A stretch of DNA of 64,000 nucleotides from Areca catechu (GCA_021397845.1 CM038052.1:170988182-171052181); one strand, 5' to 3'; shown: positions 43,479 to 57,059, counted from the first letter of the stretch. Program-made: numbers and translations. The notes: generated by a model not told the origin, from the sequence alone.

Positions 43479-45110
43479 ATGGTGATCATGTGTGCACAAG
43501 AGACTTACACCAGCTATGTTCAGAACCCTTCGCGCCATGACAAACGATGCAGCCAGGAGGTGGAGCCCCTTGCTCCACCTCCTCCACTCTAGACCTGCTC
43601 ACTATTCACATAGTAGGTTCAAATACTAGTAACTATGGTCCAAGAGCTACGGCAGCAACAACATCGCTCCAAGGCCACCTAGCAGCAATCAAGGACCCCA
43701 ACCATCCCCGTTGTTGCCATCCATGCCAGCCACCAATCTTCTCGAGGGAGGTCCACCCATTGGTAGGCTCTCCCTCGCCGAGCAAGTCATCATACCTCCC
43801 AGGAAAAATCTCATTGGGCTGCCCACTGGTCATGGTCCCCCACATTGTGCTAGGTCGGTCCCTTGAACCAGGAGCGATGGACGGGGAAAGAGCCCAAGAA
43901 TGAGCATCCCCGGTTCTTATCTATCTCAACCCCCAAGTCTTCTAAAGAGGGGTCCATCGATGAGGCTATTCAGTGCCTGGCCAATTGATGCCTTATCGAT
44001 TATGACCACAAGCTAGATGACCTCGGTCACCAGCTTGCTAACTTGCAGGGCAGAGGCTGAGAGCAGTCGGGTTACGACACCCATCCTCCCCTTACCCGCA
44101 GAGTCAAGGAAGAACCAATTCCAGTTAGTTCAGGATGTCCTAGTTGGATCCGTACGATGACACCACCGATTTGCTAGACCATCTGGAAAGTTACAAAGCT
44201 CTCATACAAGTTCAGGGAACCACGGATGCCCTCCTTTGCATCGCCTTCTCAGCTACATTTTGCAAGGCAACTCGAGCCTAATACTTTCGACTTGAGCCAA
44301 AGAGCATAGACTCATTCAAGTAGCTAGAGAAGAAGTTCATGACACTTCGATGCCTGTCAAAAGATGCCACGTGAAGTTGATAGCCTCTTCTCCATCCGTC
44401 AATAGGATGGAGAATTCCTGAGAGACTAGTGGCCAGATTCAAGTTGGTCGCGTTAGAGGTACACAACCTGGATGAGTCTGTGGTCATGCCAGCCATAAAG
44501 AAAGGACTCCACACTTCTTGCTTCACTTATTTCTTGGACAAGAAACCTTCAAAGTCCTATGTAGAGTTGCTAATCCATGCACAAAAGTACCTCCATGTGG
44601 ATGAAGCAGATTCCACTCGAAGGGAGATAGATAGAAGACCTAGGAGGAAGCAAACCTAAGGGGAACCAATCAGAGCTTGAGTAGAGAAGCTTGGCTCATC
44701 CCGTTGACAAGACTCCAAGCCAAAGGACTTTGGTGGCAAGAATGCAAAATACACTTCCCTTCTTGCCCCAAGAACTAAAATTCTGATGAAGATAGAGGAC
44801 GAGCAATACCTGCATAGGCCTCTCCTGCCAGAGCCATCGGTCATTCATGATAAGAGCAAATATTATCAATTCTACCAGGATTATGGCTACGACACCAAGC
44901 ACTGTCTCCATCTGAAGAAGGAAATCAAAGACCTGATCCTGCGCGGCTACCTCGAGAAATACATTCATGGAGGAGCTTAACCTAGAATCCAGAATCCCGT
45001 CCAATTGCTGACTAGGGCCAAGATCGACAACCAGTCTACCAAAGCACCAATAGCATGATATGCTAGGGGTAGAGTGCACCTCGAAAAGGCTAAGGGGAGA
45101 GGGAAGAGAT
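43479..45110 (+). pseudogene. Tat-2 gag
   Basis: ATG 43479 opens MVIMCAQET, parallel to MVVTRAWEA in Tat-1. Recognisable blocks are DDTTDLLDHLESYKALIQVQ (about 44155-44215), HNLDESVVMPAIKKGLHTS (44460-44516) and the nucleocapsid-like YYQFYQDYGYDTKHCLHLKK (about 44853-44912). Several in-frame stops, mostly TAG or TAA, interrupt it. The frame at 43547-43903 belongs to a shifted reading. Confidence 0.75.
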
Positions 45111-45199
45111 GATAATGTAATCCCTTTCATTGATAGAGACTTAGCTAGGATCCACAATCCCAATAATGATGCTGTCGTTGTGTCCATGATGATAGAAAA

Positions 45200-48100
45200 A
45201 CATGACAAAAAGAATCATAGTTGATAGTGGAAGCTTAGTTGATATCTTTTTTGTGATGCCTTTGTTTGAATGAATTTGCCTACAAGTCATCTCAAACTAG
45301 TCTTTGTACCTCTAGTTAGCTTCACTAGGGATTCGGTTAGGGTTGAAGGAGAAATCACCCTTCCAGTCATCGTAGGAACTCCACCCCGGTAGAGCATAGT
45401 CCTCATGATATTTACTATCATCCGTTTGCTTTCAGCATATAATATTATTCTTGGACAACCTAGACTGAACTAGCTAGATGCAGTCATTTCGATCAAGTGC
45501 TTTCTCATACGCTTCCTGACTAAGAATGGAGTCGATGAAATACATCGGGACCAGCAACATGTCCAATAGAGTTTCCAAATGGTGCCCAAGGTATAGAAGG
45601 TGAGTGAAATGCTGACTACAGAGAACTGAATCAGAGAGAGCCAAAGAAGAGAGAATAATTGATCGAACAGCTACTCTACTTTTTATTGGAAGATGACCCA
45701 ACAAAGTCAGTCCAAGTCATAGCCATTCTATCAGAGAGGAAAAGGAGCCGACAACTTGACTTCCTATAGGTCACCTTGGATGTTTTTGTCTGGCTGGCAT
45801 CAGATATGCTAGGAATCCTCCTAGAGCTAATCATCCATAAGCTGAACGTCGACCGTAGGTACAAGCCTATTCGGTAGAAGAAAAGGAGCTTTGCACTTGA
45901 GAAACAAAAGGCCATCGATGAAAAAGTCAACTAGCTTCTCGTAGCCAGATTCATCCAAGAAACCCACTACCCTAATTGGCTTGCTAATATCATCATGGTC
46001 AGGAAAGCTAGTAGAAAGTAAAGGATTTGAATCGACTACATCGACCTCAATAAGACTTACCCAAAGGATAGTTCTTGCAGCCAAAAATAGACTAACTAGT
46101 TGTTGCGATGTCTAGCCATAAGCTACTCAATTTCATTGATGCCTTATCAGATTACAACTAGATCAGGATGGCTCCTGAAGATGAGGAAAACATCGCCTTC
46201 ATGACTGACAAAGATATCTATTATTATAAAGTAATGCATTTTGATCTAAAAAATGTAGGGGCCACCTACCAGTGATTGGTCAATAAGGTCTTCAAAGATC
46301 AAATTGATTGAAATATAGAGGTCTACGTTGATAATATGCTCGTCAAAAGCACTGAAGAAGCTAACCACATCACCAATTTGGAAGAAGCCTTCAATAACCT
46401 CCATCTCCATTGAATGAAGCAATCCAAGCAAGTATGCATTTGGCATCATAGCCAGCAAGTGTCTTGTCTCATGGTCACCAGGCGGGGCATTGAGACAAAC
46501 CCGAAGAAGATCTAGGCAATACTCAACATGCATCATTCGATCTCCAAGAAGGAAGTCCAATAGCTAATAGGTCGAGTAATAGGCCGAGTTATAGCCCTTA
46601 GTTAGTTCATATCCAAGTCGGCCGAGCACTGCCTACCTTTCTTTAAGATCCTATGCATAATGCATAATTTATTAAGATAAAGGAGTGTTGGCAAGTCTTC
46701 AAGGAGCTAAAGAAGTTCCTTGCATCACAATCACTACGTCTAAGCTTGAAGTTGGAAAGGAGCTTCACTTTTACTTTGCCATGTTTTCGGAGGCGATCAG
46801 TTCCGTACTCATCTAAGTGGATGACAATGGAGTCCAGAGATTGATTTACTATACCAGCAAAGTACTTCACAACATGGAGACCAAAATTTTCAAACTTGAA
46901 AAGATTGTTTTTACTCTAATCATCTTTGCTCAGCATCTCAGATTCTATTTCTAAGCCTATCCTATAGTCATCCTTACCAACCAACTATTCAAAGCTATCC
47001 TATATTGGCCTGACACCTCTAGAAGACTAGCAAAATGACTATCAAGATCAATGAGTTTGATATTTTCTATCTCCCAAGGTCGTCCATGAAGGTCGATGTT
47101 CTAGCTGACTTCCTAGTTAAGTACATGTTGTCAGATGATAGGCCTGAAGAAGCACTTGCTAAGCCACCTATCGAGCCATCTAATATGGAGACTTTGGATT
47201 TTCTATGTGGATGGCACTTCAAATTCTTAAGTAGAGCCAGACTCATCTTGACGAACTCAAAAGTAGTGGTCACTGAGTATGCCCTGTGCTTCTTATTTAA
47301 GGTGACAAATAACTAGTTCAACTATAAGACTTTATTGGTGGGGCTAAAGCTTGCAAAGGAGCTCGGGATAAAGTACCTGAGGGTCTTCACCGACTCACAG
47401 CTTGTAGTTGGCCAAGTCACTGGCGAGTACAAGGCTCGAGACCCGACGATGACCAAATACCTTGATAAAGTATAGACCTTCATGTCGGTACTTCAACACT
47501 TTGGCATCTTTGACATTTTTTGAGGAGAACATGTCCAAGCAGATACCCTCTCCTAGCTCATGACCTTAGCAGACAATTCTCTCATATGAACATACATTGA
47601 ATCTTGGAAGTTCCTAGCATCAACAACATCAAGGAAGTCCAACAGGTCACCCATAAGCCAAGTTGGATAGACCCATTTATCAAGTATATTATCGATGGCA
47701 TCCTACCCAGCAACTGTGAGGAAGTGAGGCTTCTAAAATAAAGAGTCTTCCGATTCATGATACTAGATGGACAACTCTATAGAAAGTCCTTCCCGTACCC
47801 CTTGTTCAAATTATTGAGACCTATTGAAGCTGACCACATCTCTTGGAAGATCCATGAAGGTATTTGCGAGAACCATCTAGGGGACAGGTCCTTAGCCTAT
47901 AATGCATCGAGGTAAGGATATTACTGGCTCACCTATGAGAGGATGCAACAGAGCTCATCCATAAGTGTACTAGTGCACATGCCAACATCCAATGGCAGCC
48001 GGCTACCCTGCTAACCCAGTTCTCTTTTTCCTAGCCATTTGTCTAGTGGAGAATAGACATACTCGATCTATTTTTCTAGCTTTTGATCAGTGGAAGTATC

Positions 48101-48884
48101 TATTTATCGCCATCAACTACTTTACCAAGTAGATAAAGACAGAACTCTTGGCACGTATCACTGAGAGTGGAGTCAAGATATTCTTCTGGAAGTCAATCAT
48201 CTGCCAATTTGGACTTTCCCACTCCATTATTACTAACAATGGTTGATAGTTTGATAAATAAAAAATCAAGAAATTCTACAATGAGTTGCATATCCAACAC
48301 TGGTTTACATCTATTAGCCATCCTTAATCGAATGGGGAAGCAAAGGTGACGAATCAGACAATCCTTTAGTGGCTTGGGACCAGATTGGATAAAGCTAAAG
48401 GCAGGAGGACTGAGGAGCTACCAAGCATATTATAGGCTTATCATACGAATCCTTGAATCTCAATGAATGAAACTTCAACCTAGTCTTTGGCACCAAAGGG
48501 GTAATACTAGTCAAGATCGGCCTTCAAACTATGTGAATTTAGAGCTACGACGAGTCGAGCAACCCAGTCCAACTAAGGGCTAACCTCAACTCGCTGGAGA
48601 AAATCTAAGATAAAGCTCACCTTTGGATGGCCATGTACCAATAACTGGTAGCTGGGTACTATAACTCTCGACTAAGATCTAAAACTTTCCATCCTGGGGA
48701 TTTTGTCTTGCACTGCATTAAAGTTTCTAGACCAACTAAGCAAGGTAAGTTATCTCTGAATTAGGAAGGACCCTACCGGGTAGTAGATGCCCTACACCGA
48801 GAACCCTACCAGATCGAGGAGGTTGACAAAACTCTAATTTTTCAAACATAGAATGCCGAGAACCTCTAAATGTACTATCAATGA
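45200..48884 (+). pseudogene. Tat-2 pol: protease, RT, RNase H, archaeal RNase H, integrase
   Basis: The protease remnant IVDSGSLVDIFF lies near 45218. RT (about 45900-46560) has the catalytic box YVDN at 46324-46335, the same Asp-to-Asn change as Tat-1. RNase H spans about 46660-47000. The archaeal-type RNase H (about 47200-47580) has TEYALCFLFKVTNN and LRVFTDSQLVVGQV. The integrase has AINYFTK and TELLARITE remnants near 48108-48160 and ends with MYYQ and TGA at 48882-48884, as Tat-1 does. Many stops break the frame; no long open segment survives. Confidence 0.8.
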
Positions 48885-48944
48885 TGTACTCACTTCATTC
48901 GAAAATAAAAAAAAATTCTACAACGGAGATCATAGGCCTCCTCA

Positions 48945-50640
48945 TTACAGGCCTATTCAGCCAACTAGTCATTGGTCGAAGTAAAGGTGGATCACTTCCC
49001 TACACTATCTCCTATCTGGCCGACTAGCCATCGATTAAAGTAAAGGCTGGATGCTTCTCTGCACTATCTCCTATCCGGCCGATTAGCCATCGATCAAAGC
49101 AAAGGCAGGTTTCATCACCACACCATCTCCTATTTAGTTACTAACCATCAGTCAAAGTAAAGGAGGGTTGCTTCTCTGCACCGTCTCCTATCCAACCAAC
49201 TAGCCATCGATCGAAGCAAAGACAGGTCGCATCACTGCACCATCTCCTATCTAGCCGACTAGCCATCAATCGAAGTAATAGTTGGTCACTTCTCTGCACC
49301 ATCTTCCATTTGGCCAACTAGCCATTGGTCGAAGCAAAAGAGGGTTGCATCACCACATTGTCTCCTATCTAACTGATTAGTCATCAGTTGAAATAAAGGT
49401 GGGTAGCTTTCCTACACCGTCTCCTATTCAACCGACTAGCCATCGATCAAAATAAAAGCAGGTCGCTTCTCTGCACCATCTTCTATCGGGTCGACTAGCC
49501 GTTAGTTGAAGCAAAGATGGGTTATGTCACCACACTATCTCCTATCTAGCTGACTAGCTTTTAGTCAAAGTAAAGGCATATCACTTCCCTGCACCATCTC
49601 CTATTTGGCTGACTAGCCATTGATCGAAGTAAAGGTGGATTGCTTCCCTACATCGTTTCTTATCTGGTCGACTAGCATCGATCAAAGTAAAGGCAGGACA
49701 TTTTCCTGCACCATCTCCTATCTGATCAACTAGCCATCGGTCAAAAAAAGGTGGGATGATTCTTTGTACTATCTCCTATCTGACTAAATAGCCATCGATT
49801 GAAGCAAAGATGAATTGTGTCACCGCACTGTCTCCTATCATGTTGACTATCCATTGATCGAAGTAAAGACGAGTCACTTCTCTACACCGTCTTTTCTCTA
49901 ACCAACTAGTCATTGATTAAAGCAAAGGCAGGTTGCATCACCACACTATCTCCTATCCAACCGACTAGCTGTCAATCAAAGTAAAGGCAGGTTGCTTCTA
50001 TGCACCATCTCCTATGTGGTTTACTAGCCATCAATTGAAACAAAGGCAGGTCATGTCACCACATCGTCTCCTATTTGGTCAACTAGCCATCGATCGAAGT
50101 AAAGATAGGTCACTTCCTTGCACCGTCTCCTATCTAGCCAACTAGTAGTCAGTCGAAGTAAAGGCGGGTCACTTCTCTACACTATCTTCTATCCAGTAGA
50201 ATAGCTATCGGTCAAAGTAAAGGCATGTCACATCACCACACCACCTCCTATTCGATCAACTAACCATCGGTTGAAGTAAAGGTGGGGTGCTTCTTTATAC
50301 CATCTCCTATCTGGCCAACTAGCCATCGGTCAAAGTAAAGGTGGGTCGCATCACCGCACCATCTCTTATAGCCATTGGTCGAAGTAAAGGCAGGTTGCTT
50401 CCCTACACTGTCTCCTATCCAATCGACAAGTCATCGGTAGAAGGTGAGTCACTTCTCCACACCGTCACCCATCCAGCTGACTAGATATCGATCAAAGTAA
50501 AGATAGGTTGCATCTCCGCATAATCTACCATCTAGTTGACTAGACATCGATCGAAGTAAGGATGGGTCACGCCTCTGCACCATCACCCATTCGGTTGACT
50601 AGCCATCAATCACAGTATAGGTGGCCCACATCCTCTTGCC
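48945..50640. repeat. Tat-2 minisatellite, about 59 bp
   Basis: The anchor CTCCTATC recurs at steps of about 59 bases (for example CCTATC at 49011, 49070, 49129, 49187) for roughly 28 units. Each unit has GACTAGCCATCGATCGAAG and TAAAGGCAGGTCGCTTC followed by a GCACC block. Units differ by about 10-25 per cent by eye. The array lies between the end of pol and the antisense gene, as in Tat-1. Confidence 0.9.
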
Positions 50641-50815
50641 ACCATCCCCTATCTGTTCAATTAGCAATCAGTTGCAATAATGGCACCAGCATCTTCACAC
50701 CATCTTCATTAATGGACTCCGCCAGTCTGACGGCCGACTTTCTATAGTTGGGACTCATCTTGTGACTAGCTTCTGATAATTAAGTTCCACTCGGTAGCTG
50801 GCTTCCTATAGTTAG

Positions 50816-51010
50816 CACTCATCCAACTAAGGGACTTAGGTAAAAATTGATCAATTATCCTACTCGATTAGAATAGTGCTGGCTAGACTGCTTGTCAATA
50901 CTTGATACTTAGTACTCATCCAACTAAGGGACTTAGGTAAAAATCAATGACTCATCCTACTCGATTAGAATAATGTTGGCTAGATTGCTTATCGTACTTG
51001 ATACTTCGAT
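50816..51010. repeat. 97-bp tandem duplication in the Tat-2 3' region
   Basis: ACTCATCCAACTAAGGGACT begins at 50817 and again at 50914. The matching continues through CTACTCGATTAGAATA and TTGATACTT, so the unit is 97 bases, present twice. Confidence 0.85.
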
Positions 51011-52082
51011 ATGTATACATGAAATACAATTCAATACATTCACACAACATGAAGCTAGACATAAGATTTCTGAAGGCAAAAGAAAAATGATTTCATTGAT
51101 TTACTAAAGTCTTTACAAAAAAGGGGGACTATGCTTGAATACAAAAAGTAGAGAAGGAAGAAAAGCAAGAAGCAGTCATTTCTTTGGGTTGGCTACTAGA
51201 GTCGAGCTTGCCTTGAAAGCCTCGATCGCTACACTGATTATGGCTTTCATCTCAGCCATCACCTTGGAAACAACCTCCGAGACAGAAGCCACCCCTTCAG
51301 TCCTGGTGGTAGTCACCTTTTTAATAGGCCCTGCAACCTCTCTGATTCCAATATCAACTTTCTTGGTGACCCTGATATCAGCTCTACTGACATCCTCGAT
51401 GACCTTGATCTCCCTGGTCTTTTCAATCTCTACCTTCTTGATCTTTACAACTGGGGCCACCTCAACCTCTTTGGCCTCTTCCTCTTCATCTTCCTATTGT
51501 TCAAGCTCTTCATCCATGATGCTTTTCAGATCGAGGTCAAGGAAGGCCTAATAGACCTTTCCCTTGCATTTTGCAAACCCCTTTAGAAAGGCATCATAGG
51601 TGGCCTCGCCGACTTCATCTCGGAACTTTGCAGATTTCTTATACCCTTCAAAGGCCTGGGTACCTACTGATGCCACCTTCTCCTCTGCCACCCAGGCCTT
51701 AGCCTTAGGAGCCTCAGCCCTCTCTTCAGCCTCCCAAGCCATGACTCCATCTTCCTTTTGTCTAAAATGACGATGTTAGTCTAGGATTCTAGGACCATCT
51801 CTTTTTGGGTGGCATCAACAAATCAAACCTCTAGGAGGGGAGTGTACTCTTCCCCCTTAACAATCTTCTCATCTTTCTCCTTTATTTGGGTCTCCAGAAC
51901 CTGGATAGTACCCTAGGAGGCCTGCAATTCTTCTTTGAGCTTGGCCTCCTAAGCCTCACAACAAGTAGGCCTTCTAGCACTTTGACCTGCCTCTTGGCAA
52001 ACTTAGCTTTTTTCTTAAGAGAGTTCTATGACTTAGCTGACTTGCTGTACATTTCCTTAATGGCAAGGACATTATGGATAAG

Positions 52083-52159
52083 CTATAGAAAGAGAAATTC
52101 CTAGTTAGATACTTGGCACATAGAAAAATTAGTAGAGAACAAGTTCAAAAGATACTTAT
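52083..52159 (-). other. Decayed intron 2 of the Tat-2 antisense gene
   Basis: The acceptor TTTCTATAG/CTTATC is intact. The donor position reads GGG/ATAAGT, where Tat-1 has GTAAGT. The length of 77 bases is close to the 75 of Tat-1. One G-to-A change explains the lost donor. Confidence 0.6.
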
Positions 52160-52683
52160 CCCATGCATATGGGAGAAGGAGTCGGCGAAGACTCTGTCCG
52201 TCGGTCAAAATCATCATTCCTTTTGATCCTGAGGAAGAAGAATTAAGTCGAGTAGAACCTTAGCCAACTTCTCGTCTTCGAAGATGAAGGCAAATTCCTT
52301 TACTTTAGCCCCCATATGAAGAATCCTCTCTTTCACCGATAGGACCTTCTCGGGTGCAGAAGGCCCCACATGGATCGGAGGACTCAAAGGTGCTGACTTC
52401 ACCACTGAGGATGGAATTGGTGGAGTAGGTGAAGTCAGTGGCTGAGTAGGAGTCGAGGCCGAAGTAGGTACTAGAGGAGATGGCGATGGTGGTAGGATCT
52501 CTACAACCTCCTCGTCAATGGCGGTCGACCCTCCTCGAAGCAAGGTGTAGGGGCCTCTAGTTGGGGTGCGACATCCTACGCCACCTCAAGCAGATCAGCA
52601 CAACACTTCTTCACCATTGCTACTTTCGGCCTCCTAGCTACGGTCATTTTCCAGCCAATACCTTTCAGATCATCTACTGAAAA

Positions 52684-52756
52684 CTTCATATTTGTAAGAT
52701 TAAAGAATTTGGTTAGTTCCAAATAGACAGCAGGAAAGTGGCACTACAACACTTAC
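52684..52756 (-). other. Predicted intron 1 of the Tat-2 antisense gene
   Basis: On the minus strand, donor TTTAG/GTAAGT and acceptor AATATGAAG/TTTTC enclose 73 bases, T-rich towards the acceptor, at the same place as intron 1 of Tat-1. Confidence 0.65.
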
Positions 52757-53586
52757 CTAAAGCTTGTACTAGGCTCACTTTAGCATTAAATAGGTTATGC
52801 TCTGATAATAGATCTTGCTCCTGAGGGATCTTCGAATTGAGAAGCTGATCATAGATCTCCAAGTCGGCATGATCCACTTCAAATTTTTGTTTGGGAACTA
52901 GTCAAGGTTATTCTAGACCTAGTTTATCCCCTCATAGAAAGCAAAGAAGAATTGACTCTTCCAGCCTTTAATGGAAGAGGGCAAGTTGAAAGGGATAGTC
53001 CTACCCTAGCACGGGGCTATGAACCACCATCCCTTTTTAGTTGGATGGCGCTTTAGGGCATAAATCATCCAAAGCAAAGATACCCTAGCTATAATCCTAT
53101 GAAAGTGGTAGAGAACGATGAAAGAATAAATGATTTGAAAGGCATTCGAGGTTAGTTGGGCTAAAACAAGTTGGTAGAAATCTAAGAAATTATAGATGAA
53201 GGGATGGAAGGGTAATCAAAGTCTTGCATGAAAAAATCCGTCATACAAGGCTATCCCCCATTCCAGACCAGAAGTTACCTTGTTCGCCGGTTAGATGCAG
53301 AGATCTGGATATGGCTTGGGATTCCATACATTCCCCAAAAGTAGAGGACATCCTTCCTGGTCATGATCGAAGCTACACTTTCCGAACCCACAGGAGACAG
53401 AACCAATGCAAGGGCCAGAATTAGGGTGCTTGGACTAGCCAGTCGACTAGTTCAATAGGCGATCCTAAAAGGAAACTCAACCTCCTCATGGTCTAAGGGT
53501 TTGGATCTATACAAGTAAAGCCCCTCAAAGCCTTAGAGCCTAGAAATATGGCTCACCGAGAAGCTCTCGCCCTCGAATAAACTCAT

Positions 53587-53988
53587 GTTGATAGAAGAAG
53601 GAAAGAAGAAAATAGAGACCTAGACAAAGGGGAAAGTCCATATGAAGGCAAAGACTATCAAGCATGGCCTCACCCAGAAAATCCAAAGAAAGACCTACGA
53701 GGAGATGAAGACAAAGGAGATGGAAGGCTAACCTGTCAAGGGAAGAGACTCTTGAAGGCAGGCTAGGTTTGGAGCTCTTTGTCCCTATCTCCTCTTTGTA
53801 AATAGATGAAGAAACAACCCTTGAAGTAGTGCCAAGAAACCCTTTTTAAGCTGAATCCAATGGTCGGGATTCAAATCCCTCCAATATGTGGTCCCGGATT
53901 TGGATGTGTAGCACGTACTTAGATTGAAGCATCATGTCACCTCGAAGCTTTCTCAGGCCTATTTATTGGTTGCCCCAAGGGATGCGAG
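53587..53988 (-). promoter_or_regulatory. Putative promoter and leader of the Tat-2 antisense gene
   Basis: On the minus strand this stretch has CCAATAAATAGG (TATA/CAAT-like, about 53957-53968), a TACGTGC ACGT-core element near 53925, and a pyrimidine-rich leader before ATG 53586. The equivalent Tat-1 stretch carries a G-box. The promoter function is inferred. Confidence 0.35.
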
Positions 53989-56900
53989 TGTAGGAAAACC
54001 ACATAAGATTTCATGTATTTTTTCATAATTTATGGCAAAAGTAAATATATTTTAAAACTATTTTAAACAAAAAATCATATATATAGATTGAATTTAAAAA
54101 ATCTACAAGGATCGTAACATGATATACAACATAGAAAATAAATTCAGCATGCATCGATCTAACCGATACATGCTATTGATCAAATATACATATAATATGA
54201 AATCTAATTTCATATTTGATCATGTGTCGATGATTGTCACTATCGATGGAATGTTGTAAGGGCTCTCCATATTGCTTCATAGCTATACAGGATGTCCGGC
54301 TACAATGAATCATCATATGAAGTCTCGACACGATCAACCTTCTTGGACTCCTAGATTTGTGTGAAGACCATTGGATAGCTAAAAAGAATTTTTTTTAGAT
54401 TTTCTTAAACCCTCCAAGAAGATCAAGAAGTGGAAGATCTGAGATCAAGAGGTGGGAGATACAAAAATAATTATAAAGACCCTCTTTTTATTTTTTTTCT
54501 TTCTCTTCCGTTAAAACCTTGCATCCAAGAAGAACTCCTCATGCCAACTAGGTTCTCATGCCCCCTTCTTAAATATTTTTTTGGTGGCTTCTCTTTTTGA
54601 TTTCTCATGATGAAACCCCTTCTTATTGTTGTACATTATAAAAAAAAACACAATAATAAATTAGTGTGGAGAAGGTTAGGAGATTAGGATTAAGAGGAGA
54701 CTAAATAAGGACAAGGATAAGAGTTTGAATCCCATTTGAAATCAATTTTTTAAAAATTCAAACTAATCTAGAAATTATCCTTACTAATCCTAATCAAGAG
54801 GAATTAAGGGAGGGCATGAAAACATATTTTAGGTATGGGAAACTTGATGCAAATCCTTGGGTAGCATGGAGAAAAAATAGGGAAAAGATAACTTGATGCT
54901 AGGTAAGGTTTCTTAATTTGATCTAGTCAAAATTAATCCTAATTTAATTTGATTTGATCTACTTAAATAACTTGAAACTAGTCTAATTAAGTTTCAAATA
55001 AACTTAATTAATCAGAAATTAATCAAGTCCAAATCTAAATTAAATCAAGATCAAAATTTCTTAGTGATTAGATCATCGAATAATTTAATTGGATGAATTC
55101 CAATTGAACCAAGTTTAATTAGGCTTGACCTAAATCTCTTTGCTCAATCAAATTGAACAAATTAACAATCCAATTATTAATTAATTATTCTATAATTAAT
55201 TAATAATTATTTATTTATTTAGTTATAATATTTATATAGGGTTAATTGTTAATTATATTTATAATTTTGTCACTGAATGATTTTTATTCATTAATCAGTC
55301 ATCATGATCGAGTCAAAATCTTCTTATGTATGTGACTCCATAGGCTTGAACATTAAGCCAATAGCCCAGGAATCAATTTCTAAATTAATCGATGCAGCCA
55401 TCTAGCAACGATGCCTGATGTATAGATAGGTTGAATGATTGCTAAGTAATATTCAAGAACCTAGTTATATGGTTATCGTATAATTTATCCATTTGACTTA
55501 ATATTTAGGATGATTTGAAAGTCAATTGCCAACTCTTAAATAGTGCATCCAAATGTGTCTCAACCTAATAAATTCTATGACTTCTCATAAGGATTGCCCT
55601 AGCCATAGTCCTGCTAAATTAAAACACAACCGAGCATTTTCTCTAATAACTTGAAGTGGTCAATTTCATCTTGACTCATACATTGACTTAACAAATACTT
55701 GACTGCATACTAGATTAAAAGTTAAGTAGTCTGGTATCTAAGTATAGTGAGTTACTTACAAGTCACTGTGGTAATCTCAGGTCAGAGAGATATTTATATC
55801 CATATCATTCTGAAAGAAACTCTCGATAGCAGAGTATTGTTCAAAGTTGGTGACGTTAGTGTAGTATACTCTACACTCACCTGCATGCCATACTAGTATC
55901 TCCATATTTCTTGGTAATGACGATAACCAGCCCCTATGACATACAATGACCTATGCTCGATAAATGTTGTCATCCTCGATAACAAGGTATCATTTGATCA
56001 CGAACATATTTAAAAACTACTTGTTAAATCCTTCTTTATCGAATTAAAGTAGTTCTAAGGACTTTCATCTCAAAAGATGATGCGAGACAGCTGAGACGTA
56101 ACCTGATTTATTGAAAAAACTGGGGAAAACCTAAACAAACTAGGATCATGGGAGGGCTAAGAAGCCTCCCGGGAGTAGGGCGAACTGACACTAAACCCTA
56201 AAACAGCCGAACTCTTTTGGATTTCAATTTTTCTGGGAGGAGGAACATGGAATGGAGGATAGGAAATATGGACACTCTAAGACCAGGGACTCATCTTCAT
56301 GGAAAGACATCGCACCTCTAGGGCATCTCACCCCCCCACTACATGTAGTCTAGGGCGTCCCACCCATCTCACTACACGCGGAGCCTAGGGCATCCCACCC
56401 AAATCGCTACCTGAGGTCATAAAGAAAAATCCCTAAGACCAAAGAGGAGACTCGACGGGGAAGGGGATAACTAGGGCCTCACGCTCCTCGACGCTCGAAA
56501 GCGAAGGCATAGGGTCTCACACCCCTCGACGCCCGAAGGCGAAGGAAAGAGGGCCTCTCACCCTCCCCATGCGGGGCGAACGAAAAGAAACACTCTTTTC
56601 TAAAAATTCATCTTTATTAACCAAACTGATTTTTTTACAAAGGATTGAGAGTGGTATTTCTAGATCTGTCCAACCCTCATTTGAATTTGAATACAGGATA
56701 AAAAGATAGAGATGATTCAAATTCAAACACAAGATAAGATAAGATAAGCCTATCCATATCTCAATCCTAACTAACTAAATCCTAATTCAAATTTCAAATA
56801 AAAGATAAATCCTAAATTTATTCTGGATATGCTCCGAGATTCGTGCAACTCCAAGATTCGTGCTTGCTCCAGGATCCGTGCTGGTGAGGTCCCCATCAAA

Positions 56901-57037
56901 AGAGTTCAAAAGAAGATGCATAAAAAAAGATGAACTATCAAAAATAATCTTTTTTTTATTAATGATTCATGTACTATTTTTAATGAACACAATCGTCTAT
57001 AACTTAGATGATTTGTTTTAAGATACATTTCCTAACA
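53989..57037 (-). repeat. Copia 3' LTR (about 3.05 kb)
   Basis: On the element strand it runs from TGTTAGGAAATG (57037) to GGTTTTCCTACA (53989); TGTTAGGAAA and TTTTCCTACA are near-inverted ends. The left 1.3 kb is confirmed against the right LTR. The rest extends to the purine tract next to RNase H. A GC-richer segment (56160-56600) with repeated CTAGGGCRTCYCACCC motifs may be an insertion or a repeat expansion. About 3 kb is long for copia. Confidence 0.7.
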
Positions 57038-57050
57038 ACTTTCACTTAAA
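57038..57050 (-). other. Copia polypurine tract
   Basis: On the element strand, GTTTAAGTGAAAGT directly precedes the LTR start TGTTAGG. This matches the AAGTGGGAGA-like tracts usual for plant Ty1/copia elements. Confidence 0.6.
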
Positions 57051-57059
57051 CTAGAGCCA

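Larger units (their letters stand above)
51176..53586 (-). pseudogene. Tat-2 antisense gene, homologous to the Tat-1 antisense gene
   Basis: ATG at 53586 (minus) opens MSLFEGESFS. Further on are MTRKDVLYFWGMY, the block with YPSIPSFYNFLDFYQLV, SFIVLYHFHRI, KKGWWFIAPC and SQFFFAFYEG, each aligned to Tat-1. Intron 1 (52684-52756) and a decayed intron 2 (52083-52159) sit where Tat-1 has them. The last part has a coiled-coil-like charged region, DAFLKGFAKCKGKVY, a TAG at 51548-51550, AFLDLDLKSI, a Glu-rich stretch and a Lys/Val-rich tail to a stop at 51176. Total length (2.4 kb) agrees with the 2.25 kb of Tat-1. Function unknown. Confidence 0.7.
42559..53988 (+). mobile_element. Tat-2: second Tat-lineage Ty3/gypsy retrotransposon, 3' end cut by a copia insertion
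   Basis: The 5' LTR start TGATATGGCAACC resembles that of Tat-1. The primer-site region, gag, pol, minisatellite and antisense gene follow in the same order as in Tat-1 but on the opposite strand of the window. Stops are frequent throughout, so it is older or more decayed. No 3' LTR is recognisable before the copia element at 53989; it presumably lies beyond the window. Confidence 0.8.

Noticed and set aside
48945..50640. CRISPR-like regular repeats
   Set aside because: Units are contiguous with no unique spacers, and the DNA is plant; this is a minisatellite.
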